DNA from: Flagellimonas zhangzhouensis
GTDB lineage: Bacteria; Bacteroidota; Bacteroidia; Flavobacteriales; Flavobacteriaceae
Length of the DNA: 64,000 nucleotides
Direction of reading: 5' to 3'
Assembly: GCF_900102925.1 (NCBI RefSeq)
Contig: NZ_FNKI01000005.1
Coordinates: 80,112-144,111, forward strand
In this document: positions 38,169 to 46,247 of the stretch, piece after piece
Numbering within the stretch: the first letter of the stretch is position 1
How the letters are laid out: every line of letters starts with the position of its first letter
Notes under the pieces: generated by a model
The model's input: only the letters and a program-made list of their open reading frames with translations
The model's database searches: none
Told to the model about the DNA's origin: nothing
Made by a program: the position numbers and the translations under genes

Positions 38169-38624
38169 TTAAGAATTAGCGGCAAGTTTTACAGCTTTTT
38201 TAATGCGTGTATAGGTTCCGCAGCGACATATGTTACCGTTCATGGCCATCTCAATTTCTTCGTCTGTTGGATTGGGATTTTTATCCAACAAAGCTGCTGC
38301 GGTCATTATCTGGCCTGCTTGGCAATATCCACATTGTGGCACATCTACTTCCAACCACGCTTTTTGTACTGGATGGTCGCCTTCTTCGGACAATCCTTCG
38401 ATAGTGGTTATTTCCGAATTACCTACCATAGAAACCGTGAGCATGCATGATCTTGTAGCGGTTCCATCCAAATGAACTGTACATGCACCACATTGCGCAA
38501 TTCCGCATCCGTATTTTGTACCTACCAATTGTAGGTGGTCTCGTAAAACCCAGAGGATAGGAGTTGACGGATCTACATCCACTTGTTTAACCTCTCCGTT
38601 GATGTTTAAATTGAAATTTGCCAT
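38169..38624 (-). CDS. [2Fe-2S] subunit of molybdenum hydroxylase (IorA-like)
   Basis: A 151-residue protein with two clusters. The plant-ferredoxin-type site is in '[17 protein letters not shown]' and the second site in '[11 protein letters not shown]' plus '[16 protein letters not shown]'. It carries electrons from the molybdenum centre of the adjacent large subunit. It has no signal of its own and probably travels to the periplasm with the Tat-tagged partner. There is a 37-bp gap to the large-subunit gene; first gene of the operon. Confidence 0.94.
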   Translation of the reverse strand: MANFNLNINGEVKQVDVDPSTPILWVLRDHLQLVGTKYGCGIAQCGACTVHLDGTATRSCMLTVSMVGNSEITTIEGLSEEGDHPVQKAWLEVDVPQCGYCQAGQIMTAAALLDKNPNPTDEEIEMAMNGNICRCGTYTRIKKAVKLAANS

Positions 38625-38785
38625 AATGTTAGTTGTTGTTATAAACTTATCAATCTTGTTTCAAATGTTACTTACATTATTCAAACTGATAAATTTAGAG
38701 TGTTAAAAAGATACCACTTATTTTTGATTTTCAACATGTTGTACCTATCTAATGCTTTATTTAAATTATTTTACTTTCTCTTTCA

Positions 38786-40984
38786 TTACAAATTTAACCA
38801 ATAGGTAAGCTTAAGGTTAATGGACCTAAAACGCGGTGCAAAGGTTTCTGTAAAATAGTTGTCGTTATACACCAAATACAGGTCGGACAATTGCGCAAAA
38901 CGCCATTGCAACCTAGAATTGATTCCCAAATTGTCTCTTTGATTGGAATATTGTACCAAGGTGGACCAAAACAGTTTTTTACTGAAGGTTACATCAACCC
39001 TGGGTGTGACCAACCAAAAGTCAGCACTTTCGTAAGGTTCTGGCAATGTAATTTTATCGTAATTGACCCCAAGGGTAAACTGTGCCCATGGTTGAACCCG
39101 ATAAGCCACTTGTCCGCCTAAGGAAAATATATCGCCATTAAAAAATCCCCCTACTCTTCCTTCAACTTGATAAGTAAACAAGTTGGCGTTGTTTGAACGA
39201 TAATTGTATTCGACTTGATCAAAATAATAACCTTGCTCTCCTGGCAAAGGGTTACCATCGGTTGTCCTTGTTGGGTCGAAAGGATCAAGGAGATAAATAT
39301 AATTATTGGTGTACCTTACCTCTGCTGTGGCTTGATTTCTAAAAGCTGTTTCCCATGAAAAACGATACCTATGGTCTGTTTTTTTATAATCCAACGAAGG
39401 GCGCCAATAATTTATGGTTAGTACTCGTACCGAATGCGTATTGAAAATTCCTGTATTTGGATAAAAATTATGTTGAATACCACTTCCCCATTTAACAATA
39501 TCACTTCTTGGAACAAAACCAAGGTCCGCCCTAAAATCCTCATTAACATAGACTAAATCTTGGGTAATTTCCCATCGACGGGGATTATAGGTCAAAGTAG
39601 CTTGAGATGAAAAATTACCTTCGTTATCGTTAGGTTGAAAAGATTTATGCAGATAAAATCGTCCTCTCCAAATGTTATCGGATGAAGCTAAATTATAATC
39701 CGCACCGATCACCCGATTGTATTCGTCAGATGGATCTATAAATTCCTTTTCTCCCATCGCTTGACGGTTTACCCAAAACACTCCAATATTAGATCGACTT
39801 CCAATTTTGCGTTGCAAAGCAAGCATCATATTGTTATTGGATGCAATTCCATTTTCTTGGTCTTCCGCTGTTTGAATGTTCAATACCCCAAGTCGCCAGT
39901 CTTTGTTCAATTTACCGCTCAACCGAACACCTCCGATAATATCGTTTTGAACAAGATTACCTGCTGTATCCCGTGCTAAGCCAATTCTTCTTGAGAAAAA
40001 GGGTTTTGCTTCATTAAAGGTGTTTCCAAAGTTTTCAAACAAATCGCTGTTGTCTATAAAAAACTGACGCTTTTCAGGCAAACGAAGCTCAAATCGGGTA
40101 AGGTTGGTGAAAATATCATCTACTTCCACATTGGAAAAGTCGGGATTCAGAGTAATATCCAAGTTCATTCCATTTCCAATGGCAACTTTAGCGTCGCCCC
40201 CAACTTTAAATTTGGTGGTGGACTCATCAGTTTCAAAATCATGATCCGTGAGTGCATTTACATATGGAATTAGTGTAAACGGAGTCCGAGACCTACCCAA
40301 AGGTTTTTCAAAATGCAATTCACCCATGTAGGCCAAACTGGACAATCGCTGCTGTTGCGGTACCCTAACCCATGTGGATTGCTCATTGGATTGATTGTTC
40401 CAGCGAAAACCTCTAAAGCGCCATTTGGTACTACCTTCCACATATTTTATGGAGGTAAACGGAATGGCCATTTCAATTACAAAATGATCATCAAATCTTT
40501 TGGCTTCGGCTTTCCATTTTACATCCCAAGTATTATTAAAATCGGCCCCATCCGATACCAAACCTTCACGACGTACCCCATAAGGTGTAACCCCAAAAAA
40601 GTAGGCTGTGGTTCCATCGCTGAAGGTGTCAAAAAGTAAGGTGATATTATCATTGGTTCGAGCACCAAAATCTCTTTTTAAGGAAGAAACCACATAATTT
40701 CCATTATCAGCTTCCGCGCGAATACCAATATAAAGAGTGGTTTCGGTGTAGAGTATTTTAAACGCTGTTTGGTAGTCGGCCAATTTAGAATCGGTTGGAA
40801 AAAACTGCATAAAATCTCCTGCATTTTCAGCCAGTTCCCATTCAGGTTCATCTAAAACGCCATCCAATTTAATTTCGCTGTCGATAAATTTTGCGGTAAT
40901 CTTTTTTGGGTTATCCTGACCCCAAACATGGCCCACAAAAATGAAAAGTAAGATTGTAAAGACACTCTTGAAGTAGTTCTTCAT
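38786..40984 (-). CDS. DUF5916 protein: CBM9-like domain plus outer-membrane barrel
   Basis: A 732-residue protein with a signal peptide ending 'GHVWGQ'. It then has a carbohydrate-binding family 9-like domain (about 30-220, 'IKLDGVLDEPEWELAENAG', 'FRWNNQSNEQSTWVRVP') and a long C-terminal beta-barrel ending 'SINLKLTYWLNL'. DUF5916 proteins are common in Bacteroidetes outer membranes and have no settled function. A TATTTTTG -10 box (minus strand, 41021-41028) lies 36 bp upstream. Confidence 0.88.
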   Translation of the reverse strand: MKNYFKSVFTILLFIFVGHVWGQDNPKKITAKFIDSEIKLDGVLDEPEWELAENAGDFMQFFPTDSKLADYQTAFKILYTETTLYIGIRAEADNGNYVVSSLKRDFGARTNDNITLLFDTFSDGTTAYFFGVTPYGVRREGLVSDGADFNNTWDVKWKAEAKRFDDHFVIEMAIPFTSIKYVEGSTKWRFRGFRWNNQSNEQSTWVRVPQQQRLSSLAYMGELHFEKPLGRSRTPFTLIPYVNALTDHDFETDESTTKFKVGGDAKVAIGNGMNLDITLNPDFSNVEVDDIFTNLTRFELRLPEKRQFFIDNSDLFENFGNTFNEAKPFFSRRIGLARDTAGNLVQNDIIGGVRLSGKLNKDWRLGVLNIQTAEDQENGIASNNNMMLALQRKIGSRSNIGVFWVNRQAMGEKEFIDPSDEYNRVIGADYNLASSDNIWRGRFYLHKSFQPNDNEGNFSSQATLTYNPRRWEITQDLVYVNEDFRADLGFVPRSDIVKWGSGIQHNFYPNTGIFNTHSVRVLTINYWRPSLDYKKTDHRYRFSWETAFRNQATAEVRYTNNYIYLLDPFDPTRTTDGNPLPGEQGYYFDQVEYNYRSNNANLFTYQVEGRVGGFFNGDIFSLGGQVAYRVQPWAQFTLGVNYDKITLPEPYESADFWLVTPRVDVTFSKKLFWSTLVQYSNQRDNLGINSRLQWRFAQLSDLYLVYNDNYFTETFAPRFRSINLKLTYWLNL

Positions 40985-41422
40985 TAACTCTTTTTTGATT
41001 GTTTAGTTTGATGTGCTTAGCAAAAATAACAGTAGTCAACCCCAACCGTAATACCTAAATTACTGATGTTTGTACCAATTTTACAGGTTAACTCCCATTG
41101 ATTTTTCTGATTTCCAATACTTTATATTTACCTTAACATTTAGGGCGTTAAAAAAGTATTCTTATCACCGAGAATATATCAGATTATTTGTTTTTAAAAA
41201 AATATAATATGTTACATCCTTGAAGTTTACTTTAAAACCACCATGACTTTAATGGGTCAAGTAGAAGTCTAAAAAAATTAGAGTTAGCCATGGTTGTTCA
41301 TTTGGAAGGCAAAGTGGACCACTCCTCCATAGGGTTATCATTTTTAAAATGGAAATGGAGGGCAATAAATGTAACAATCGGGTTCTTACATAATCTTTAG
41401 AGAAATACAACCTAAAAGAATT
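40985..41422. promoter_or_regulatory. Intergenic region with DUF5916 promoter and GTACC...ACAGGT motif
   Basis: There is no gene in these 438 bp. TATTTTTG on the minus strand (41021-41028) is a -10 match for the DUF5916 gene. GTACCAATTTTACAGGTTA (41072-41090) matches the motif in front of the AraC gene at 34880-34898. A 7-bp dyad, CCTCCAT (41324-41330) and ATGGAGG (41355-41361), precedes the plus-strand gene at 41423. Nothing else was recognised. Confidence 0.45.
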
Positions 41423-42340
41423 ATGAAACTAGATAAAAACCTTTTAACCCTGCTTTGTTTAATCTTTCCGTTTTTGGTTTCTGCTCAGATTGAATCAATA
41501 TTTAATGGTGTTGAATTGAACCAATCATTTCAAATGGTAAGTGAAAAGTTATCCGATATTGCAAAAAGTACAAATATCATTTCAATTGATCAACCAAATT
41601 TTCCTCTGGCCAATATAAAGGAAGAGCATTTGGTGTGTTCTCAAGTAGTTACAGCCAATGGTACAATAAATAAGGTGGTGTTCACTTTTGCTGATGATAA
41701 ACTAAAATATATTGAGGCAAGAGGAAACGCAATTCAGGTTTTAACACATAAGCTGAGTGATACAGCAAGAACTTATCTGAATTATGATGTTTATGTTGCA
41801 GAAAAATTATTCTTGAAAAAAGAAGAAGACGCTGGTTGGATATTGACTGAGGAAGCAATGCATAACAATATGTTCACTTGGCAAAATCCCTATCTGATTT
41901 CAGAAATTGATGAGGAAATACATCCTAAATTTTCTGAGGAAATTCCAAATTTTATTAAAATGGGCGCGTCACTCGATGAATTAAAACCCATTTTAGAAGC
42001 TAATAGTGATTTTACAAGTAGTGAAGTGTTGGATGGAACGGATCCAAATGCTCAGTTACAAATAAATTGTTTTGGTGTTGAATACTTTGGGTTTCCTAGA
42101 AAAATTGAAGCTCGTTTTGGAAATAATATTTTGAACGTAGTATGGATATTAACTGGCAAAGGTGAAGAAGACAGAATTAGAAAAGCCTTGATAGCAGAGT
42201 TTGGGAACCCCATTTTTGTTACTGATGAATGGGAAATTTTTAATGATTGGCAAGTTGGTTTAAGAAAAGATAAACCTGAAATATTGCTTATGGAAAAGAA
42301 TATTGGGTTAGGGTACAAAACCAGTTATTTTAAGCAATAG
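41423..42340 (+). CDS. Secreted protein of unknown function
   Basis: A 305-residue protein with a clear signal peptide 'LLTLLCLIFPFLVSAQ'. The mature part appears to contain two similar halves: 'SIFNGVELNQSFQMVSEKL...' and 'FIKMGASLDELKPILEANS' each precede a beta-rich segment ('NKVVFTFADDKLKYIEARG', 'RKIEARFGNNILNVVWIL'). This looks like a duplicated small alpha/beta domain of the kind that detects or packs against short motifs, but I cannot name the family. It is AT-rich, like the next three genes. Confidence 0.7.
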   Translation: MKLDKNLLTLLCLIFPFLVSAQIESIFNGVELNQSFQMVSEKLSDIAKSTNIISIDQPNFPLANIKEEHLVCSQVVTANGTINKVVFTFADDKLKYIEARGNAIQVLTHKLSDTARTYLNYDVYVAEKLFLKKEEDAGWILTEEAMHNNMFTWQNPYLISEIDEEIHPKFSEEIPNFIKMGASLDELKPILEANSDFTSSEVLDGTDPNAQLQINCFGVEYFGFPRKIEARFGNNILNVVWILTGKGEEDRIRKALIAEFGNPIFVTDEWEIFNDWQVGLRKDKPEILLMEKNIGLGYKTSYFKQ

Positions 42341-42465
42341 ATTCTATAGGTTAATTAAAAAGTTCAATTGAAGTTAGCCGAATTGAATCCCAATATATTT
42401 ATGTTTCAGAAGTATCGTAAATAATAAAGCTATTCTAAGGTTCTAGTTTGAATCGTTTTATTAAA

Positions 42466-42930
42466 CTATTGCTGAGGATTAAATTGTTTGATAACCTTTC
42501 TGTTAAATGGATTCTCTATCGGCCATATCTCAATTCTATGAAAATCACCCCCTTCATCTTCATCTTGAATATTCAGGTTTGAAGAATACAACCTCACACA
42601 ATAATCACCATTGTTCACACTTACTTCATATATCACATTCAAATCTGGACAATCAAGTATTTGTATTTTTTCTGAATTTACCTTCAGACAACCATCTACA
42701 ATGTGATCAAAATTATTAGTGTCATCAAGTGCTTGTGGTGAATTGAAAAATTGAAAACTTCCTTTTATAGGACCATATGACGCAGTTGAAATCCCTATTA
42801 TTTCATCACTTACGGGCATTCTCTCTAAAAATGCCCTATCAGTCCAAAGATCACCATTATCAGGACTAAAATGATTCTCGTCAACTATATAAAATTGATG
42901 ATGTGATGTATAGAAGTCTAATTTCTTCAT
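42466..42930 (-). CDS. Possible ComJ/Nin-like nuclease-inhibitor protein
   Basis: A 154-residue cytoplasmic protein. The opening 'SHHQFYIVDE', then 'LWTDRAFLERM', and the late 'EVSVNNGDYCVRLYS' resemble the pattern of Bacillus ComJ (Nin), the inhibitor of the nuclease NucA: S-x-HQF, W-T-D and a C-terminal beta-rich G-x-Y-x-x-R/T. In other bacteria ComJ-like proteins act as immunity proteins to NucA-like toxins. No toxin gene is adjacent. The match is by eye and weak; otherwise unknown. Confidence 0.4.
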   Translation of the reverse strand: MKKLDFYTSHHQFYIVDENHFSPDNGDLWTDRAFLERMPVSDEIIGISTASYGPIKGSFQFFNSPQALDDTNNFDHIVDGCLKVNSEKIQILDCPDLNVIYEVSVNNGDYCVRLYSSNLNIQDEDEGGDFHRIEIWPIENPFNRKVIKQFNPQQ

Positions 42931-42968
42931 TCTTTATTTGAACTTTTGGATTGATTGATATTAAAGGA

Positions 42969-43541
42969 TTAAATCCCACGATTGTATTCATTATAAGTTT
43001 GACCAAAAAAGTCTAGATAGTATTCGTCCATTTCTTTAGGATACAATTCAAACATGATTCGATTATAACGTTGAATATTGAATCCTCTATTAAAAAGTCC
43101 CGTGGTTCTCAAAACAATCGTGTCCTTTTGTTTAGGATGCGTAATTATGAAAAATGGGCTACTTGTTGTTTTAATGTAATTTGCATCAAATTCATTAATC
43201 ATTTTTTCCAAGTCTAATGTATCGTTTTTCAATTCGTATGGTACTTTTGGAAAGAAGATTGTAGTGTCGTTATAGATTCTTTTCTCCTTTACTTGAATAT
43301 AAATTTGACTTTCATTCTTCGTTATCACAATTTCGTCAAACTCCATCCAGCCACACATTGATAGATTGACGGTTAATTTTAGGGTATCGCTATTTTCCAT
43401 TTTTGAAGTGAAGTTTTTGTAATCTCTTCCAATAATGAAGTCAGAAGCTAGAGGGGCAATAGGATTTAACCCATTTTTTTCTACACAACCAAAAATGAAT
43501 AGAATACTTGAAATGAATATTAAGGATTTTAGCTTGCTCAT
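42969..43541 (-). CDS. Hypothetical lipoprotein
   Basis: A 190-residue protein with a lipoprotein signal 'SLIFISSILFIFGC' (Cys 19). The mature part is beta-rich and acidic, with 'MCGWMEFDEIVITKNESQIYIQVKEK' and a C-terminal 'FELYPKEMDEYYLDFFGQTYNEYNRGI'. No family recognised. It is 38 bp upstream of the ComJ-like gene on the same strand, so the two may be co-transcribed. Confidence 0.6.
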   Translation of the reverse strand: MSKLKSLIFISSILFIFGCVEKNGLNPIAPLASDFIIGRDYKNFTSKMENSDTLKLTVNLSMCGWMEFDEIVITKNESQIYIQVKEKRIYNDTTIFFPKVPYELKNDTLDLEKMINEFDANYIKTTSSPFFIITHPKQKDTIVLRTTGLFNRGFNIQRYNRIMFELYPKEMDEYYLDFFGQTYNEYNRGI

Positions 43542-43705
43542 ATTTTTGTTAACGTTTCATATGATTATAAGTAATCGAATAAATTGCTATTCTAAAATAT
43601 GGCTTGCATGAATTTATTGAAATTGAAAATGAGTGAAACTACAATTTGAATGAGTAACTACAATCATTAATTTGAACCCTTGACAAAGTCAACTGTTCAT
43701 TTTAA

Positions 43706-44464
43706 TTAATTAATCTGAGATTCAATCGTTTTAATTATATCTACTATTTTGAATCTTAAGGGCAAATAAAAAGACTGCTTTAAATTTTCTGATGCCACAA
43801 TGAACAAATAGAGTTGGCTTTCAAATTCTTCATTTTCAAGGAATTTAAAGTCATTATTTTTAAAACGACTTGGTTTGGCATTTAGTAAAGGGTCGTTGAT
43901 GATATTGAGGTGCCTTCTGAAATTCCCCTCCTTTAAAAAGAATTCATGCCCCAAATCTCTTCTTTCCACAACATAGTCTTCCTGTCTTTTCACGCTTGCC
44001 AGCGTAGATTGCCAATCCGATAAGGCATTACGCAATTTTGCATCCGACAATACAGAAAGTTTACCTGAATTAATGACTTCCATCACTGTGCCTTGTGAGG
44101 GTGTAAATCTGGGTTCAATTTTAAAGATGCCCACCATTAGTTCGGAGAGTTCCTTTTCATTGAAATCTGAAAGTGATGGTCCTGTATATTTACCTAAACT
44201 AACACTGTTCTTTATATTGGAATCGTTGAAATTTATAACCCGATCCAAGTTGGTCAAATTGGTTTCAAATTCGGTAAGCAATGCCTTGAGCAGCTGTTGT
44301 TCAAGTAGATTGTTCTTACGGTTTTCGTTCCAATTATTGATCTGAAGGGCTATCAAAATCCCGATTACAACAAGAATTATCTCTCCAATAGCATATTTCA
44401 AATACTTTCCAGTTTTGCCTTCTGAAAGTAAGTTTTGGCGGATTTTCCTGAAGAACTTGATCAT
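43706..44464 (-). CDS. DUF6090 family membrane protein
   Basis: A 252-residue protein with the DUF6090 N-terminus 'MIKFFRKIRQNLLSEGKTGKY', a single membrane span (about 26-43, 'IGEIILVVIGILIALQI') and 'NNWNENRKNNLLEQQLLKAL'. A long, mostly helical soluble domain follows. The family is abundant and lineage-specific in Bacteroidetes, often in many paralogues. Its function is unknown. Confidence 0.8.
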   Translation of the reverse strand: MIKFFRKIRQNLLSEGKTGKYLKYAIGEIILVVIGILIALQINNWNENRKNNLLEQQLLKALLTEFETNLTNLDRVINFNDSNIKNSVSLGKYTGPSLSDFNEKELSELMVGIFKIEPRFTPSQGTVMEVINSGKLSVLSDAKLRNALSDWQSTLASVKRQEDYVVERRDLGHEFFLKEGNFRRHLNIINDPLLNAKPSRFKNNDFKFLENEEFESQLYLFIVASENLKQSFYLPLRFKIVDIIKTIESQIN

Positions 44465-44622
44465 TGGAGGTTGGTTTCTCTAAAGATATGATTTATATGC
44501 AATTGGATTGAAATATAGAAAAGATATGTTCAGATGATATACAATCGAATTACCCCCTCTTAAAGTTTGTATTGAGTAAGGTTTCTACTGAGCGGAAATG
44601 TTACTGGTGAAGTACATCAAAT

Positions 44623-44653
44623 AAAAAAAGCCCCTTTTAAAGGGGCTTTTTTT
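44623..44653. terminator. Strong bidirectional terminator downstream of the tRNA fragment
   Basis: AAAAAAAGCCCCTTT (44623-44637) and AAAGGGGCTTTTTTT (44639-44653) form a perfect 15-bp inverted repeat. On the minus strand it immediately follows the tRNA 3' end, so it was probably the terminator of the original tRNA-Arg gene. Confidence 0.9.
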
Positions 44654-44658
44654 ATTTG

Positions 44659-44704
44659 TGATCGCGGAAGGATTCGAACCTTCGACCGTCTGCTTAGAAG
44701 GCAG
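44659..44704 (-). pseudogene. tRNA-Arg(TCT) 3' fragment, positions 28-73
   Basis: On the minus strand the sequence reads through the anticodon loop CTTCTAA (anticodon TCT), a 5-nt variable loop and the T arm GAAGG-TTCGAAT-CCTTC. It ends with acceptor strand CGCGATC and discriminator A. No CCA is encoded. The anticodon stem pairs at four positions, but position 27 is A opposite A43. Upstream there is no D arm or matching 5' acceptor strand GATCGCG. The identity therefore starts exactly within the anticodon stem, as expected for an attachment-site copy left by a tRNA-targeting integrase. Confidence 0.8.
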
Positions 44705-44760
44705 TATTCTTTTTATTACAAGTATTTGAATATCATTTATTTTACATGATTTTTATTAAT

Positions 44761-44782
44761 AACAAGTCGGGAATAAGTCGGA
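44761..44782. repeat. Tandem 11-bp direct repeat beside the tRNA fragment
   Basis: AACAAGTCGGG (44761-44771) and AATAAGTCGGA (44772-44782) match in 9 of 11 positions. They lie 57 bp inside the island end. Short tandem repeats in this position resemble arm-type sites of tyrosine integrases; that reading is inferred. Confidence 0.45.
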
Positions 44783-44809
44783 AATTATATAGTAATTAAA
44801 ATACCTAAT

Positions 44810-46237
44810 TTATCTTTCCACCATCAATTCAACCACTACAAAAATGCTTTTTCCAGCTCCACAAACATTACATTCATAGGTTTCTGGTAATTCCTCAAAT
44901 CTTGTATTGGAAGCAATATTTGATTTGGGATCTCCAATTACATCATCATAAACTGTAAAACAATTTTGGCATTGATAGACCTCATTTTTTATCACTTCTG
45001 TTTTTGTTGATTTATCCGATGCCACATCTTTTTCCTTGCCCAATTCCTGAAAATACAATTTACTGAGTTCTATTAATAAGTCAGGTAGTTCTCTTTGGTC
45101 AATATCCTGCGCAAATGTTTGTAAGTTTTGGGTATTGGGATTAAAATTTTTGAAATGTCGAATATTATAGGTTGGTCTAGTATTCGGATTTATTTGCTCA
45201 ACAGCTTTGGAAATAGGGTTCTTTTCAATTACCACGGAAGACATATGGGTACGTTTGCCCACTTGATTGCTGATCCCAAAAGTTAGGCCGTACGTACTAA
45301 TATCCTTTTGATCAAAACTCTGAACCAAATATCTTTTTAAATCGAGAGCATCAGAATCATCAACAGGCAAATGCCAATTCATCTCCAATTGCGAATGTCT
45401 TACATTGATTCCTCTTTCTCCTAAAAATAATTCGAGAGAGGTTCTGCACTCTTTCGGAATCCCTTTTACAATTAAAGATTTCCATGGGGTGATGCAAATT
45501 TTACCAAAACTTTGATCCAAGCAAAAACTACAGAAGTCCTTTAAAAATTTCAGGTTGTATCGATTGTTTCTCCAATACAGTCCTAACCAGTACTGATCAA
45601 TTCCCATTCGATTTAGTCCCTCATAATAGGGAAAAGTTTGATAGGGAATAAAAAGCTCCTTATCCACAGCTTTATTGTTGGGGGTAGCTAGCACACTGTT
45701 TACGGCAGCAAACAACTCTTCTACATCTTGAATTTCCTTGTATATCTTTTCAATCTCGCGACTAATGTCTGCGATGTCCCAACTGTACACAAGGACGGGA
45801 TAATAGGCGCTAGTTTCCCACTGCGGTAACAAAATGTCCAAATACCAGTAATCTTCATGCTCAGAAGCAATAAAGTTTAAGTTTCCACCAAATATGGGAA
45901 CCAATCGTTGTTTTGGATCAGTTATATTGATCTTTAATTTGGGCAAAAAGTCAAACTGCTCCAATAAATACAAATAGGTGGACCCTTTTAACCAATGGGT
46001 GGCATCAAATATATCGGCACAGACATAGGAACATACTATATTTTGAAAAGACCTGTCGGCAACAATATCTATGGGATTTTGTTCATTAGAATTGTTTGTT
46101 GGACATAAAATATCTTGTCTGGACCCAAAATAAACTTCAGTTAACCCTGCGGACTCTAACAAGGCAATACTTTCCATAAGTTCCCCTGGCGATGTCACCC
46201 CACCTTTGACAAAAATTCTATTTAAATCGTCATTCAT
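44810..46237 (-). CDS. Rubredoxin-tailed protein with a degenerate sulfite/nitrite-reductase-like body
   Basis: A 475-residue protein. The C-terminal ~55 residues form a rubredoxin-like site with 'VYQCQNCFTVYDD' and 'YECNVCGAGKS' (two CxxC). The body resembles the ferredoxin-like half-domains of siroheme reductases: 'FVKGGVTSPGELMESIALLE' at the N-terminus and 'KICITPWKSLIVKGI' with 'EMNWHLPVDD' later. The C-x5-C and C-x3-C ligands of the siroheme/[4Fe-4S] centre are absent. It follows the nitrate reductase gene by 10 bp, so an electron-transfer or scaffold role in nitrate/nitrite reduction is likely. The similarity call for the body is by eye. Confidence 0.75.
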   Translation of the reverse strand: MNDDLNRIFVKGGVTSPGELMESIALLESAGLTEVYFGSRQDILCPTNNSNEQNPIDIVADRSFQNIVCSYVCADIFDATHWLKGSTYLYLLEQFDFLPKLKINITDPKQRLVPIFGGNLNFIASEHEDYWYLDILLPQWETSAYYPVLVYSWDIADISREIEKIYKEIQDVEELFAAVNSVLATPNNKAVDKELFIPYQTFPYYEGLNRMGIDQYWLGLYWRNNRYNLKFLKDFCSFCLDQSFGKICITPWKSLIVKGIPKECRTSLELFLGERGINVRHSQLEMNWHLPVDDSDALDLKRYLVQSFDQKDISTYGLTFGISNQVGKRTHMSSVVIEKNPISKAVEQINPNTRPTYNIRHFKNFNPNTQNLQTFAQDIDQRELPDLLIELSKLYFQELGKEKDVASDKSTKTEVIKNEVYQCQNCFTVYDDVIGDPKSNIASNTRFEELPETYECNVCGAGKSIFVVVELMVER

Positions 46238-46247
46238 AATCCTCGAA

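Larger units (their letters stand above)
44465..44809. other. Junction region: terminator, tRNA fragment, tandem repeat
   Basis: There is no protein-coding gene in these 345 bp. The region holds the start side of the DUF6090 gene, a strong bidirectional terminator (44623-44653), a tRNA-Arg 3' fragment (44659-44704) and a tandem 11-bp repeat (44761-44782). It is the left edge of the stretch that carries the nitrate genes. Confidence 0.6.

Noticed and set aside
35867..38624. Purine-catabolic xanthine dehydrogenase
   Set aside because: The large subunit has a Tat leader and IorB-like order, there is no FAD subunit, and no purine genes are nearby.
44655..44740. A complete tRNA-Arg gene on the minus strand
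   Set aside because: Only positions 28-73 are present. There is no D arm and no 5' acceptor strand complementary to CGCGATC upstream.
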